The position numbers were made by a program, and so were the translations under genes. Below the pieces are notes generated by a model. The model worked only from the letters and a program-made list of their open reading frames with translations, did no database searches and was not told the DNA's origin. Below, piece after piece: positions 8,456 through 15,302 of a DNA stretch of 24,566 nucleotides (position 1 is the first letter of the stretch; every line of letters starts with the position of its first letter). Source of the DNA: Lawsonibacter sp. (GTDB lineage Bacteria > Bacillota > Clostridia > Oscillospirales > Oscillospiraceae); NCBI GenBank assembly GCA_020025455.1, contig JAHHSC010000008.1, positions 1 through 24,566 on the forward strand, written 5' to 3'.

Positions 8456-8896
8456 TTAACCGGCCAGAATCTCACACTTGATGACCCCGGCGCTGGCGGA
8501 CACCTCGCCCAGCACTTCCTCCAGGGTGTGCTGGATCTGGGAGGTCTCGGCCGTCATCGTAACAATGGCACAGCCATTCACGGGAATACTCTGGTTGATG
8601 GTCAGAATATTGACGCCGGTTCCGGCAAAGACGTTCAACATTCGACTCAGCTGTCCCGGTTCGTCTTTCAGCAGGGTCTGAAACGTGACGATCCGACCGT
8701 GAAGCATATCGTTGAAGGGGCGCACCGCATCCTTATACTTATAAAACGCACTGCGGCTGATGCCTACCGCATGGACCGCGCCGTTGACCGTGCTCTCCTC
8801 GCCGGTCTCCAACAGACGCTTTGCCTCGGCCACCTTTCGGAAGATCTCCGGCATGGACGTCGCCTCAACTATAAAATATTTTGCGCAATCGCTCAT
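8456..8896 (-). CDS. UPF0735-type ACT domain protein (PheB-like), putative regulator
   Basis: Small cytoplasmic protein of 146 aa. The N-terminal half (about 1-65) contains a helix-turn-helix-like stretch, TVNGAVHAVGISRSAFYKYKD, and the C-terminal half (about 70-146) is an ACT domain with the pattern LLKDEPGQLSRMLNVFAGTGVNILTINQS. This matches the UPF0735/PheB family, which is commonly linked to hom or phenylalanine genes in Firmicutes. The likely job, by inference, is amino-acid sensing for the operon it opens. Start: ATG 8896 has GGAGG 5 nt upstream; another ATG four codons earlier contains that ribosome site and has only a weak one itself. The direct ligand and DNA target are unknown. Confidence 0.88.
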   Translation of the reverse strand: MSDCAKYFIVEATSMPEIFRKVAEAKRLLETGEESTVNGAVHAVGISRSAFYKYKDAVRPFNDMLHGRIVTFQTLLKDEPGQLSRMLNVFAGTGVNILTINQSIPVNGCAIVTMTAETSQIQHTLEEVLGEVSASAGVIKCEILAG

Positions 8897-8959
8897 GGCT
8901 TCCTCCATTTCTTTCCATCATGTCCTTGACCCGTGGGCATTTGTTTTTATTTTCACTTC

Positions 8960-8988
8960 ATTGTAGCACACGGAACCTCTTGTTGCAA
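8960..8988 (-). promoter_or_regulatory. Sigma-A promoter of the ACT-hom-lysC operon
   Basis: On the minus strand, -35 TTGCAA (8988-8983), 17-nt spacer, -10 TACAAT (8965-8960). Transcription should begin near 8953, giving a leader of about 57 nt, too short for a T-box or lysine riboswitch. Confidence 0.75.
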
Positions 8989-9084
8989 CGGCTCAAAGTC
9001 TGTCATTTTGTGGAACTTTTCCGTCCAGTCTCCCGCCGTTCCGGTCAAATAGCACAATTTTTCATGTTTTTCTCCTGCAAGCAC

Positions 9085-9118
9085 AAAAAAGCTGCCGCAG
9101 CCCATGCTGCGGCAGCTT
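9085..9118 (-). terminator. Intrinsic terminator of the PBP gene
   Basis: A perfect 13-bp GC-rich stem (9089-9101 with 9106-9118), 4-nt loop, lies 12 nt after the PBP stop on the minus strand and runs into six T. Confidence 0.92.
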
Positions 9119-9130
9119 CGATGGTTCGGT

Positions 9131-11752
9131 TTACCCCACCATCTCGCCTTCCTCTGGCAGATCAGGGGGAACGGCCGGATTGGGGTCCTCTGTCCCAGGA
9201 AGTTCGGGAGCATCGGGGTTTTCCGGCTCCACAGGCTTCCAGGGGCTTTCCGGATTCCAGGGGAGCGGCCCCAGGGGGTGCTCCGGAATCTGCTGGGTGT
9301 GGACCGTACAGGGGCCGTAGCCCTCCACCACATTCTTGCGGTACCGGTTATCCGCAGCCACAGCGGAGCCAATCTGCTGGCGCTCATATTCGGGCAGACA
9401 CATCGTGGTCGTGCGGTCCTCCGGGCAGTAGGGGCCTGCCGCATGGTAGAGGCCGGTCTCACCGCCGTCGGCATCCAGAACGGGGCAGTCCAGACACACC
9501 TTCACCAGGTTCTCCTGGGTATGGACGGTGCAGTAGCGGCCCTCAGGGAAATCCTGTTTGAACACCTTATCGCTGGCGATCCGGCTTCCGCGGGGGTCCA
9601 GCTTGCAGTACTCCGTGGCCAGCAGACCGCTGTCCTTGCAGTACTCCACGGAGACCAGGCCATCCGGCACATGGAAGTTTTTGTTGGGCATACCGGCGTG
9701 AACCCCGTTCATAACCTTTTCCCACAGATTCAGCGCGGGGTTGCCCTTTGCATTGATTTTCTCGTTGCCCTTGTCGTAACCGGTCCAGACGGCGGCGGTG
9801 TAGTAGGGCGTGTAACCCACAAACCAGCGGTCGTAGTTGTTGCTGGTGGTACCGGTCTTACCGGCGGAGCGCACGCCCCGCACACCATGGCCGCGCGCGG
9901 TGCCGCTCTCCAGCACGTTTTGGAGCATGGAGTTCATATAATAGGCTGTGGTCTCCTTGATGACCTGCTCCTGGACGGGGGGATTCTCCAGCAGGACCTC
10001 CTCCTTCCCGTCCACCAGCATGGTGACCTTGCTGTAGGTGCGGGAGTAGGTGTAGGTACCGTTATTGGGGAAGGTGGCGAAGGCTTCGGCCATATCCCGG
10101 GTGGAAACGCCCAGGCTCAGGCCGCCCATGGACAGAGGTGCCACATCCAAATCGCTGACGACCTTACCGTTGCGGTTCATCGACTCCACAAGGTCCAGCT
10201 TATAGCGCTCCTCGGCAAACTTAAAGCTTTCATTCACGCCCACATGATCGGCCAGGATGCGCACCGCGATGGTGTTGATGGAGTTGGTCAGGCCCTGGCG
10301 CACGGTGGTCCGGCCGCCGTACTTGGCAGCGCCGTTGTTCACGGGCCAGGCGCGGCCGCCCAGCACCTTATAGGGGTAGTCGTCCACGATGCTGATGGGG
10401 GAGAGCAATCCCAGCTCCAGGGCGGGCGAATAGACGGTCAGGGGCTTAATGGAGGAGCCGGGCTGACGGGTGGCATCGTTGGCCAGGTTCTTCAGCAGGT
10501 TCTGCTTCTTAGGCCCGAACTGGCCCACGATGGCAGCCACATCTCCGGTGCTGTTGTCGATAATGGTGATGGAGGACTGCATCAGATTGCCGTTTTTCGA
10601 GGTGTAGTTCAGGTTCGCCCGATCGCGATATACCTTCTCGGCGGCTTCCTGAACAGCGGGGTCCATGCAGGTATAGATCCGCAGACCGCCCTTGGCCAGA
10701 ACCTGGCTGACGCGGCTGTCGGACCATCCGGTCTTTTCCTTCAGATCCCGGCTCACATCGGCAATGACGGTCTCCTCGTACCAGTTGTAGACGGTGCCGC
10801 TGGCAGACTGGTCGTCGCTCTGGACAAAGACCAGCTCCTGGGCCACCGCTTCGTCATACTCCTCCTGGGAGATCTTGCCCTGATCCAGCATGGCCTTCAG
10901 CACGTTCTCCTGACGCCACTTGTTCCACTGTCTGGAGTCCCAGATCTCGCCAGTCTCCTTGGTCTTGGACCGGGCCTCGGAGTAGGGGCCGTATTTCGAG
11001 GGGTTGTTCGTGATGCCCACCAAGCTGGCGCACTCGGCCAGAGTCAGCTCGCTGACCGGCTTGCCGAAATATTTATAGGAGGCAGAGCCAACGCCCTCAC
11101 AGCCGCTGCCCAACGGGATGATGTTCAGATACCATGTGATGGTCTCTTCCTTGGAGTAGTTCTGCGTGAACCGGATGGCGCGGACGATCTCGGTGATTTT
11201 TCGCTTCACGGTCGTCTCGTTATAGTCCGTCAGGTTCTTGATGAGCTGCTGGGTGATGGTAGAGCCGCCGGAGATGCTGTTGCCGGTGAACATATCCAGC
11301 ACAGCGCGTCCGGTGCGCTTCCAGTCGATGCCCGGATGCTCCCAGAACCGCTGGTCCTCAATGGCCACTGCGGCATCAATCAAATTTTTGGGCATATCCT
11401 CGAAGTTTACCCAAATCGAGCTGGTGGTACTGAGCAGAGTCGCCATTTCCTTGTACTCGCCGGTTTTTTTATCCTGATAGTACATGACGCTGTTTTCGCC
11501 CAGCTGGAAGTCATCCAGGCTCAGGTCAGCCACAGGGACAATGACCGTTTTCATGTAAATGGCCAAAAAGCAGCACATAATGGCGCCGGTGCAGAGACCA
11601 ACCAGCAGCAGCGTGCCGAGGACCTTCAGGACCTTGGACCCGCGCTTGCGGGGCTTATTCCTGGGACGGCGGGCAGACTCCGAATGGTGGGGCGGCTGCC
11701 GCCGGGATGGGTATTCACTGTTTTCGTAGAGAGAGTGATCTCGTTCAGACAT
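9131..11752 (-). CDS. ponA: Class A penicillin-binding protein (PBP1A family)
   Basis: Bifunctional peptidoglycan glycosyltransferase/transpeptidase anchored in the membrane. The 873-aa protein has a basic N-terminus, one membrane helix near 42-66, a GT51 domain with EDQRFWEHPG (catalytic E132), GGSTITQQ at 162-169 and RKITE at 184-188, and a transpeptidase domain with SSIK (nucleophile S433), SIN at 491-493 and KTGT at 632-635. All catalytic motifs are intact. The tail is unusual: residues 700-820 hold eight cysteines with the motif CTVHTQ twice (741-746 and 815-820), and 821-873 is rich in Pro and Glu. Start ATG has GGAGG at 8 nt; the promoter on the minus strand is TAGACA, 16 nt, TATAAT (11903-11876). 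The ~115-nt leader holds a 7-bp inverted repeat (CCGGCAA/TTGCCGG, 11823-11851). Monocistronic. Confidence 0.96.
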   Translation of the reverse strand: MSERDHSLYENSEYPSRRQPPHHSESARRPRNKPRKRGSKVLKVLGTLLLVGLCTGAIMCCFLAIYMKTVIVPVADLSLDDFQLGENSVMYYQDKKTGEYKEMATLLSTTSSIWVNFEDMPKNLIDAAVAIEDQRFWEHPGIDWKRTGRAVLDMFTGNSISGGSTITQQLIKNLTDYNETTVKRKITEIVRAIRFTQNYSKEETITWYLNIIPLGSGCEGVGSASYKYFGKPVSELTLAECASLVGITNNPSKYGPYSEARSKTKETGEIWDSRQWNKWRQENVLKAMLDQGKISQEEYDEAVAQELVFVQSDDQSASGTVYNWYEETVIADVSRDLKEKTGWSDSRVSQVLAKGGLRIYTCMDPAVQEAAEKVYRDRANLNYTSKNGNLMQSSITIIDNSTGDVAAIVGQFGPKKQNLLKNLANDATRQPGSSIKPLTVYSPALELGLLSPISIVDDYPYKVLGGRAWPVNNGAAKYGGRTTVRQGLTNSINTIAVRILADHVGVNESFKFAEERYKLDLVESMNRNGKVVSDLDVAPLSMGGLSLGVSTRDMAEAFATFPNNGTYTYSRTYSKVTMLVDGKEEVLLENPPVQEQVIKETTAYYMNSMLQNVLESGTARGHGVRGVRSAGKTGTTSNNYDRWFVGYTPYYTAAVWTGYDKGNEKINAKGNPALNLWEKVMNGVHAGMPNKNFHVPDGLVSVEYCKDSGLLATEYCKLDPRGSRIASDKVFKQDFPEGRYCTVHTQENLVKVCLDCPVLDADGGETGLYHAAGPYCPEDRTTTMCLPEYERQQIGSAVAADNRYRKNVVEGYGPCTVHTQQIPEHPLGPLPWNPESPWKPVEPENPDAPELPGTEDPNPAVPPDLPEEGEMVG

Positions 11753-11875
11753 AGTTTTTACCTCCGATCGGACGCGAACGATCTGGTTTCGCCCCGATGG
11801 TCTTGGATTTCAGGGACGTTTTCCGGCAATTTGTCGGACCTCTTTTGCCGGAATAGTGGCAAATTTACAGATAAC

Positions 11876-11903
11876 ATTATAGCAGATATTCTCTGTTTGT
11901 CTA
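11876..11903 (-). promoter_or_regulatory. Sigma-A promoter of the PBP gene
   Basis: Minus strand -35 TAGACA (11903-11898), 16-nt spacer, perfect -10 TATAAT (11881-11876). It is divergent from the DUF1292 promoter about 55 bp away. Confidence 0.75.
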
Positions 11904-11955
11904 TTAAAAACCGTTTACGATTGGAAATTCGGAAAAAAATTACAGTCCTGACCTC

Positions 11956-11984
11956 TTGCATTTTCCCCTGTAACAGGGTAAAAT
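11956..11984 (+). promoter_or_regulatory. Promoter of DUF1292 gene with embedded palindrome
   Basis: -35 TTGCAT (11956-11961), 17-nt spacer, -10 TAAAAT (11979-11984). A palindrome fills the spacer: CCCTGT (11966-11971), central A, ACAGGG (11973-11978). Flanking TTTT (11961-11964) and AAAA (11980-11983) extend it to 23 bp with one mismatched pair. It overlaps both promoter hexamers and lies before the expected transcription start, so it acts as DNA: a repressor operator is the simplest reading. Confidence 0.65.
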
Positions 11985-12016
11985 AGACTCACAAGTTAGG
12001 AGGTGCCCAACAGACC

Positions 12017-12328
12017 ATGAGTGAAGAGTTTGGACCCGATTTTATCACCGTTACAGACGAGGACGGCAACGATTTCGAGCTGGAGCTCGTCGATACCCTG
12101 GAGCACGAGGGCGTGACGTATTACGCGTTTTTCCCCGCTGTGGAGGGCGACGATGAAACTGGCGAGCCCGTGGACGTGGACGCCGATGACGAGGAGTTCG
12201 GCCTTGTCATTATGAAGTCTATTTACGAAGGCGACGAAGAGCTGCTCTCCACCCCCGACACCGATGCGGAGCTGGATGAGGTCTATCAGCTGTTCATGGA
12301 TCGGTTCTTCGAGGACGAAGAGGAATAA
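12017..12328 (+). CDS. DUF1292 domain-containing small acidic protein
   Basis: A 103-aa, strongly acidic protein. The N-terminal part reads FITVTDEDGNDFELELVDTLEHEGVTYYAF, the typical DUF1292 pattern, and the C-terminus ends in a run of Asp/Glu (RFFEDEEE). The family is widespread in Firmicutes, often near the Holliday-junction resolvase RuvX and other housekeeping genes; its molecular role is not established. No signal peptide or membrane segment. Start: ATG 12017 is the only start in frame; the strong AGGAGG at 11998-12003 is 13 nt away, longer than usual, and no other start exists between them. Its promoter is embedded in a palindrome and its stop is immediately followed by the 6S RNA gene, so read-through into the RNA is possible. 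Confidence 0.9.
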   Translation: MSEEFGPDFITVTDEDGNDFELELVDTLEHEGVTYYAFFPAVEGDDETGEPVDVDADDEEFGLVIMKSIYEGDEELLSTPDTDAELDEVYQLFMDRFFEDEEE

Positions 12329-12332
12329 ATAA

Positions 12333-12527
12333 ATTCCTGCTCGGTGCGTGATGGGCTCTTTTAAACCCACATCTCTTAAACGGGATGCCACCTCACGGTA
12401 TGACTTGCAGGCCTCCCGCCCCCCTCGAGGGACGGTGGATGTTGGAAGCAGACGAGTATCGTGGAAGCGACCCACCTGCCATTTGTGCAGGTTTTAAACG
12501 GGCCCACACGGCCAGAGCGGGGTATAT
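12333..12527 (+). ncRNA. ssrS: 6S RNA (ssrS-type)
   Basis: About 195 nt of non-coding sequence begins 5 nt after the DUF1292 stop. The ends form a long imperfect closing helix: 12336-12358 (starting CCTGCTCGGTGCGTG) pairs with 12500-12522 (GGGCCCACACGGCCAGAG onwards) with small bulges. The interior is an open region with TTAAACGGGATGCC on one side and, on the other, the small hairpin ACCTGC/GCAGGT (12474-12490) followed by TTTTAAACGGG. A rod with a large central bubble and a small hairpin in its 3' strand is the known architecture of Firmicutes 6S RNA, which mimics an open promoter and binds sigma-A RNA polymerase. I recognise the GGGATGCCACC and GCAGACGAGTATCGTGGAAG blocks as clostridial 6S-like, from memory. 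Ends are approximate; no own promoter is clear. Confidence 0.75.
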
Positions 12528-12545
12528 ACAATTCCACCGGAACTG

Positions 12546-12576
12546 AAGTCCGCGGCGTTTGCCGTGGACTTTTTTT
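12546..12576 (+). terminator. Intrinsic terminator after 6S RNA
   Basis: An 11-bp stem (12546-12556 with 12561-12571, one G-U pair), loop GTTT, runs into seven T. It lies about 20 nt beyond the predicted 6S 3' end, so the mature RNA would need trimming. Confidence 0.9.
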
Positions 12577-12637
12577 GCCCTTTTGCGTGGATTTCCGTGA
12601 ACGAATTGTAAAACCAGCGCTTTTTCTCCCGCTCCCC

Positions 12638-12666
12638 TTGAAAGCATATCCCCTTTTAGGTATAAT
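12638..12666 (+). promoter_or_regulatory. Sigma-A promoter of the foldase gene
   Basis: -35 TTGAAA (12638-12643), 17-nt spacer, perfect -10 TATAAT (12661-12666). The expected transcription start near 12673 lies after an in-frame ATG at 12670 and so excludes that ATG as the start codon. Between the 6S terminator and this promoter (12577-12637) I see nothing else. Confidence 0.88.
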
Positions 12667-12732
12667 ACTGTGGAAACGCATTCCGCCCCTGAGCGGACGC
12701 AACTTCTACATCACGAGAGGATTGATCAAACT

Positions 12733-14304
12733 GTGAGTGCATCCAGAGGAAAGAAGGACCGCCGCAACGACGGCCAGGGCATGTCTGCCCGCGAGCAGCA
12801 TCTCCAGAAAGAGGCTGCCGCTCTCAAGACCACCAGAATCTATTCCGTCATTCTTGGCATTGTTGCCGTCGCTGCCATATTGATTCTGATTTGGAACAGC
12901 GGCTTTATCCAGCGCAGCGCCACCGCCGCCACTGTGAACGGCCAGAAGGTCACCACTGCCGATCTTCAGTTCTACTACAACGCCTCCTACAACGGCATTA
13001 TGAACCAGTACGCCAGCTCCTTTGGCATGCCCCCCTTCGACCCCAGCCAGTCCCTGGCCGATCAGGTCTATAACGAGGAGACCGGCGAGAGCTGGCACAG
13101 CCACGTGCTGGATACCGCGCTGAACAACCTGACTCTGGACACCGCCATGGTGGATAAGGCCAACGCCGAGGGGTATCAGCTCTCCGAGCTTGGCCAGAAG
13201 TCCCTGGACGAGACCATCCGCCAGCTGGATACCGGCTGGGCCAGCCGCGGCTTCCCCAGCCGCCAGGCGTTCATCCGCGCCAGCTTCGGCCCCTACATGA
13301 CCTATGACCGTGCAGTCGAGCTGCTCACCACCCGTAACCTGGCCTCTGATTACGCCGCCGCCCACGTGGATGAGCTGCGCAATACGGAGTACCCCGCTGA
13401 TCTGTACAGCAGCTACTATAATGAGAACGCCAACGACCTGGACACCTACACCTACAGCCAGGTGATTTTCCAGGCCAAGGTGGACACCAAGGACGCCGAC
13501 GGCAACCCCATTGAGATGACCGACGAGGAGCGCACCGCCGCCATGGACAAGGCCAAAGCCGAGGCCAAGGCCAACGCACAGGCCCTTCAGGCCCGCCTGG
13601 ACGCCGGCGAGAAGCTGACGCAGGAGATGCTCGATGAACTGGGCGATACCGTCTTTAACGGCACGATTTCGCAGGATCGCACCGGTTCCCAGCTGAACAG
13701 CACCTACTCCGAGTGGATGATGGACCCCGCCCGCAAGTCCGGCGACACCACGCTGGCCGAGTATGACGGCGGCACCCTGTTTAACTACTATGTGGTCCGC
13801 TTCGAGGGCCGCAAGCTGGACGAGACTGCCACCGCCGATATCCGCCACATCCTGGTGGCCGCCGGTGACGGCACCGCCGAACCCACCCAGGAGCAGTATG
13901 ACGAGGCCAAGGCCAAGGCTCAGGCGCTGCTGGACCAGTGGCAGGCCGGTGAGGCCACCGAGGAGAGCTTTGCCGCCCTGGCTGCCGAGAACAGCGCCGA
14001 CTCCGGCTCTGCTTCCAACGGCGGCCTGATTGCCGGCGTCAGCGCCAGCTCCGGCTTCATCCCCGCGTTCCAGGATTGGGCCCTGGATTCCAGCCGTAAG
14101 GCCGGTGATGTGGGTCTGGTTCAGAACACCGGCTCCTCCATCAAGGGCTGGCACGTCATGTACTACGCCGGTCAGGGCGATCCCATCTGGAAGCAGATTG
14201 CCACGAACAGCTTCCTGTCCGATGATTACGCTGAGTGGGAGAAGTCCGTTCTGGAGGGCTACGAGTCCGAGCTGGCCTCCGGCAGCAAGTATCTGTCCAA
14301 GTAA
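12733..14304 (+). CDS. Membrane-anchored peptidyl-prolyl isomerase (parvulin, PrsA/SurA-like foldase)
   Basis: Extracytoplasmic chaperone/cis-trans prolyl isomerase expected to help secreted proteins fold. The 523-aa product has a charged cytoplasmic N-terminus, one membrane helix near residues 36-54 (no lipobox, unlike Bacillus PrsA), a SurA-N-like region starting ATVNGQKVTTADL near 66, and a parvulin domain near 366-479 with IRHILVAAG, FAALAAENSADSGS and NGGLIAG. A second, degenerate parvulin-like unit seems to lie before it (about 238-359). Start: GTG 12733 with GAGAGG 12 nt upstream; the ATG 21 codons earlier precedes the predicted transcription start. Ends at a terminator shared with deoC. 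Family call is firm, clients unknown. Confidence 0.9.
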   Translation: MSASRGKKDRRNDGQGMSAREQHLQKEAAALKTTRIYSVILGIVAVAAILILIWNSGFIQRSATAATVNGQKVTTADLQFYYNASYNGIMNQYASSFGMPPFDPSQSLADQVYNEETGESWHSHVLDTALNNLTLDTAMVDKANAEGYQLSELGQKSLDETIRQLDTGWASRGFPSRQAFIRASFGPYMTYDRAVELLTTRNLASDYAAAHVDELRNTEYPADLYSSYYNENANDLDTYTYSQVIFQAKVDTKDADGNPIEMTDEERTAAMDKAKAEAKANAQALQARLDAGEKLTQEMLDELGDTVFNGTISQDRTGSQLNSTYSEWMMDPARKSGDTTLAEYDGGTLFNYYVVRFEGRKLDETATADIRHILVAAGDGTAEPTQEQYDEAKAKAQALLDQWQAGEATEESFAALAAENSADSGSASNGGLIAGVSASSGFIPAFQDWALDSSRKAGDVGLVQNTGSSIKGWHVMYYAGQGDPIWKQIATNSFLSDDYAEWEKSVLEGYESELASGSKYLSK

Positions 14305-14320
14305 GGTTTCCCCAAAATAT

Positions 14321-14358
14321 AAAAAGATCCCCGTTCCGGATGGAACGGGGATCTTTTT
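14321..14358. terminator. Bidirectional terminator between foldase gene and deoC
   Basis: A perfect 17-bp stem (14321-14337 with 14342-14358), loop GGAT. The plus read ends in six T and the minus read in five T. Its edge touches the deoC stop codon. Confidence 0.95.
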
Positions 14359-15002
14359 TACTTGCACAGATCCGCCAGGGCACTGGCACCGATGCGGTCA
14401 GCTCCCGCGTCGAGCATGGCCTGGGCCTGCTCAAAGGTACGAATCCCGCCGGCGGCCTTGATCCGCACATCGGGGCTGATATGCTCCTTAAAGAGCCTTA
14501 CATCCTCCACCGTGGCACCGCCGGTGGAGAACCCGGTAGAGGTCTTGATGAAGTCGGCCCCGGACATGGAGACCACACGGCACATGGCGATTTTCTCCGC
14601 TTCATTGAGCTGACAGGCCTCTACAATGACCTTCAGGATACGCCCATTGCAGGATGCCTTCACAGCCTTGATCTCCTGGAGTACCCCCTCCCAGTCGCCC
14701 TCTTTGACCATACCCAGATTGACGACCATGTCGATCTCATCGGCACCGCTGCGGACCGCGTCCTCTGTCTCATAGATTTTGGTCTCAGGTGCGTTATAGC
14801 CATTGGGGAAGCCGATCACCGTGCAGATCTTAATGCGGTTGCCCACATAGGAGGCGGCCTTTCTCACAAAGCTTGGCGGGATGCAGACGGAGGCACAGTT
14901 CAGCTCCAATCCCTGGTCGCAGATTTTTTTCACGTCTTCCCAGGTGGCAGTGGGGTCCAGGATGGTGTGGTCCACCCGGCTCATGATCTCGTTTCGATCC
15001 AT
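14358..15002 (-). CDS. deoC: Deoxyribose-phosphate aldolase
   Basis: Cleaves 2-deoxyribose-5-phosphate to glyceraldehyde-3-phosphate and acetaldehyde in deoxynucleoside catabolism. The 214-aa protein has the class I aldolase features: the Schiff-base lysine in DFIKTSTGFS (K153), the second active-site lysine in IKAAGGIR (K182) and the acidic residue D91 in EIDMVVNLG. The N-terminal VDHTILDPTAT and the phosphate-binding GFPNGYN are also typical. Length matches bacterial DeoC (about 210-225 aa). Start ATG 15002 is preceded by AGGAAGGA on the minus strand. No other deo gene (deoA, deoD, cdd, deoR) is adjacent; it has its own promoter and terminator. Confidence 0.97.
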   Translation of the reverse strand: MDRNEIMSRVDHTILDPTATWEDVKKICDQGLELNCASVCIPPSFVRKAASYVGNRIKICTVIGFPNGYNAPETKIYETEDAVRSGADEIDMVVNLGMVKEGDWEGVLQEIKAVKASCNGRILKVIVEACQLNEAEKIAMCRVVSMSGADFIKTSTGFSTGGATVEDVRLFKEHISPDVRIKAAGGIRTFEQAQAMLDAGADRIGASALADLCK

Positions 15003-15054
15003 TTTATTCCTTCCTCTCGTCCGCCGGATTGGCGGCAGGCTTATATTTAGCTCT

Positions 15055-15084
15055 ATTGTACTCCAGTCTGCCCTTCTTTGTCCA
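15055..15084 (-). promoter_or_regulatory. Sigma-A promoter of deoC
   Basis: Minus strand -35 TGGACA (15084-15079), 18-nt spacer, -10 TACAAT (15060-15055). The leader would be about 45 nt. Confidence 0.7.
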
Positions 15085-15100
15085 GCGTTAACCTGTTTAT

Positions 15101-15180
15101 CGGGTCAAAAAGACCGGCGCTCCGAATACGGGATCATACACCGGTAGACCGAACTTAATTGGGTTTCATGCCGACCTTTT
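15101..15180 (-). other. Candidate structured RNA between deoC and metK
   Basis: In the 300-bp gap, the minus strand can pair a CAAAAAGGTCGGC near 15176-15164 with a GCCGGTCTTTTTG near 15117-15105 over 13 contiguous bp (two G-U), enclosing about 46 nt. The 3' arm ends in a T run, and GGTCTTTTTGACC at that end can also fold on itself. It lies downstream of the metK terminator and upstream of the deoC promoter, so neither gene explains it. I see no promoter for it and do not recognise a family. Confidence 0.3.
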
Positions 15181-15207
15181 TGTTTTCCGTTGGATCGACG
15201 GCAAGCA

Positions 15208-15247
15208 AAACGGCAGGCAGAGAAGGTTGCTTCTCTGCCTGCCGTTT
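15208..15247 (-). terminator. Intrinsic terminator of metK
   Basis: A perfect 18-bp stem (15208-15225 with 15230-15247), 4-nt loop, starts about 55 nt after the metK stop on the minus strand and ends in TTTTG. The U tract is short for so strong a stem. Confidence 0.85.
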
Positions 15248-15302
15248 CTGGTTTTAGGGTACTTCGCGCTGGGCACGGCTCGTTATTCCGGTGTGCGTTA
15301 CC

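Noticed and set aside
8897..9084. T-box leader before the ACT-hom-lysC operon
   Set aside because: The predicted leader is about 57 nt and has no AGGGTGGNACCGCG motif.
9104..11986. 960-codon open frame on the plus strand opposite the PBP gene
   Set aside because: It is the antisense shadow of a gene with all PBP catalytic motifs, is rich in His/Gly/Val in a low-complexity pattern, lacks a ribosome site and crosses the PBP promoter.
12376..12702. Minus-strand frames in the 6S region as a small gene
   Set aside because: No ribosome site or domain; the long-range pairing and terminator fit an RNA gene better.
12706..14367. 553-codon minus-strand frame opposite the foldase gene
   Set aside because: Shadow of GC-rich codons; Gly/Leu/Val-rich product without domains, and it runs through the bidirectional terminator.
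15086..15190. Degenerate tRNA
   Set aside because: No cloverleaf, no GTTCRANNC T-arm and no anticodon stem could be fitted on either strand.
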